From: Bacteroidota bacterium
GTDB taxonomy: Bacteria > Bacteroidota > Bacteroidia > Bacteroidales > GCA-2748055
Assembly: GCA_024244665.1 (NCBI GenBank)
Contig: JAAEOI010000412.1
Span: 1-5,828 of the forward strand
Length of the DNA stretch: 5,828 nucleotides
Direction of reading: 5' to 3'
Shown here: positions 5,604 through 5,828 of the stretch, piece after piece
Layout of the letters: every line of letters starts with the position of its first letter
Numbering within the stretch: the stretch's first letter is position 1
Program-made: the position numbers and the translations under genes
The notes under the pieces: generated by a model
Told to the model about the DNA's origin: nothing
Seen by the model: only the letters and a program-made list of their open reading frames with translations
Databases searched by the model: none

Positions 5604-5828
5604 ATGAAAAAAAGCAAACTCGTTTCCCTCCTGGAATGGTGTACAATAATCTGTGCCATCGGACTCATATTTACTGTCCTGCTTCAAATAGTCTCAAGAA
5701 AGCTATTTGTGAATATAGCACCACCATGGACAGAGGAGATTTCCAGATTCTTTTTTATCTATACCATCAGTTTTGGAGCTGGACTGGCACAGAAGGAGGG
5801 TTACTTTGTCAGCATGGACTATTTCTAC
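5604..5828 (+). CDS. TRAP transporter small permease, DctQ family, C-terminus cut by window edge
   Basis: ATG at 5604, five nucleotides after the solute-binding gene's TAA, opens 75 codons without a stop to the window edge. Hydrophobic segments at about residues 13-31 and 49-62 fit the first two of four membrane spans usual for DctQ. The hallmark between them is PPWTEEISRFFF (residues 40-51), matching the conserved W-(T/A)-E-E-(I/L)-(S/A)-R-(F/Y) block. AQKEGYFVSMDYF follows, a typical (K)xGxHVxxD-like loop. DctQ pairs with the large DctM subunit in a sodium-driven uptake system in the cytoplasmic membrane. DctM would be expected just beyond the right edge. More than half of the protein is missing from the window. 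Confidence 0.9.
   Translation, partial: MKKSKLVSLLEWCTIICAIGLIFTVLLQIVSRKLFVNIAPPWTEEISRFFFIYTISFGAGLAQKEGYFVSMDYFY

Overview
The window looks like part of a polysaccharide or sugar-acid utilisation locus from a Gram-negative bacterium, most likely Bacteroidota (Marinilabiliales or Prolixibacteraceae style). This assignment is inference. It rests on lipoprotein-type leaders on the secreted enzymes, weak or absent Shine-Dalgarno sequences, moderate base composition, and the mix of fucosidase, sulfatase and sugar-acid genes. No rRNA, tRNA, CRISPR array or intact insertion sequence is visible.

Layout. (1) Positions 1-1259, minus strand: a nearly complete GH29 alpha-L-fucosidase with a lipoprotein leader, cut by the left edge. 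(2) Positions 1260-1776: about 0.5 kb of intergenic debris between divergent genes. It holds two copies of a 27-30 nt imperfect direct repeat. Between them lie the first ~40 codons of an ORF6N-domain gene and, abutting it, a decayed copy of a sulfatase 3' end. (3) Positions 1777-3162, plus strand: a lipoprotein S1-family (iduronate-2-sulfatase-like) sulfatase. Its stop looks like a recent nonsense change relative to the decayed upstream copy. (4) Positions 3252-4523: an enolase-superfamily (mandelate racemase subgroup, galactonate-dehydratase-like) enzyme with a Tat-type leader. (5) Positions 4609-5598: a DctP-family TRAP solute-binding protein with a lipobox-like cysteine. (6) Positions 5604-5828: the start of the DctQ small TRAP permease, cut by the right edge.

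How the genes may work together (inference): fucosidase and sulfatase would strip L-fucose and sulfate from a sulfated fucose-containing glycan outside the cytoplasm. The dehydratase-like enzyme would act on a sugar acid, possibly also outside the cytoplasm. The TRAP system would import the resulting carboxylate. The plus-strand genes are close together (89, 85 and 5 nt gaps) with no convincing terminator between them, so they may form one operon. No SusC/SusD pair is present in the window.

The least ordinary region is 1397-1776 together with the sulfatase 3' end at 3139-3201. Homologous sulfatase tails sit on both sides of the intact sulfatase, which records a past duplication, deletion or recombination. 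I saw no clear new defence or RNA system here.
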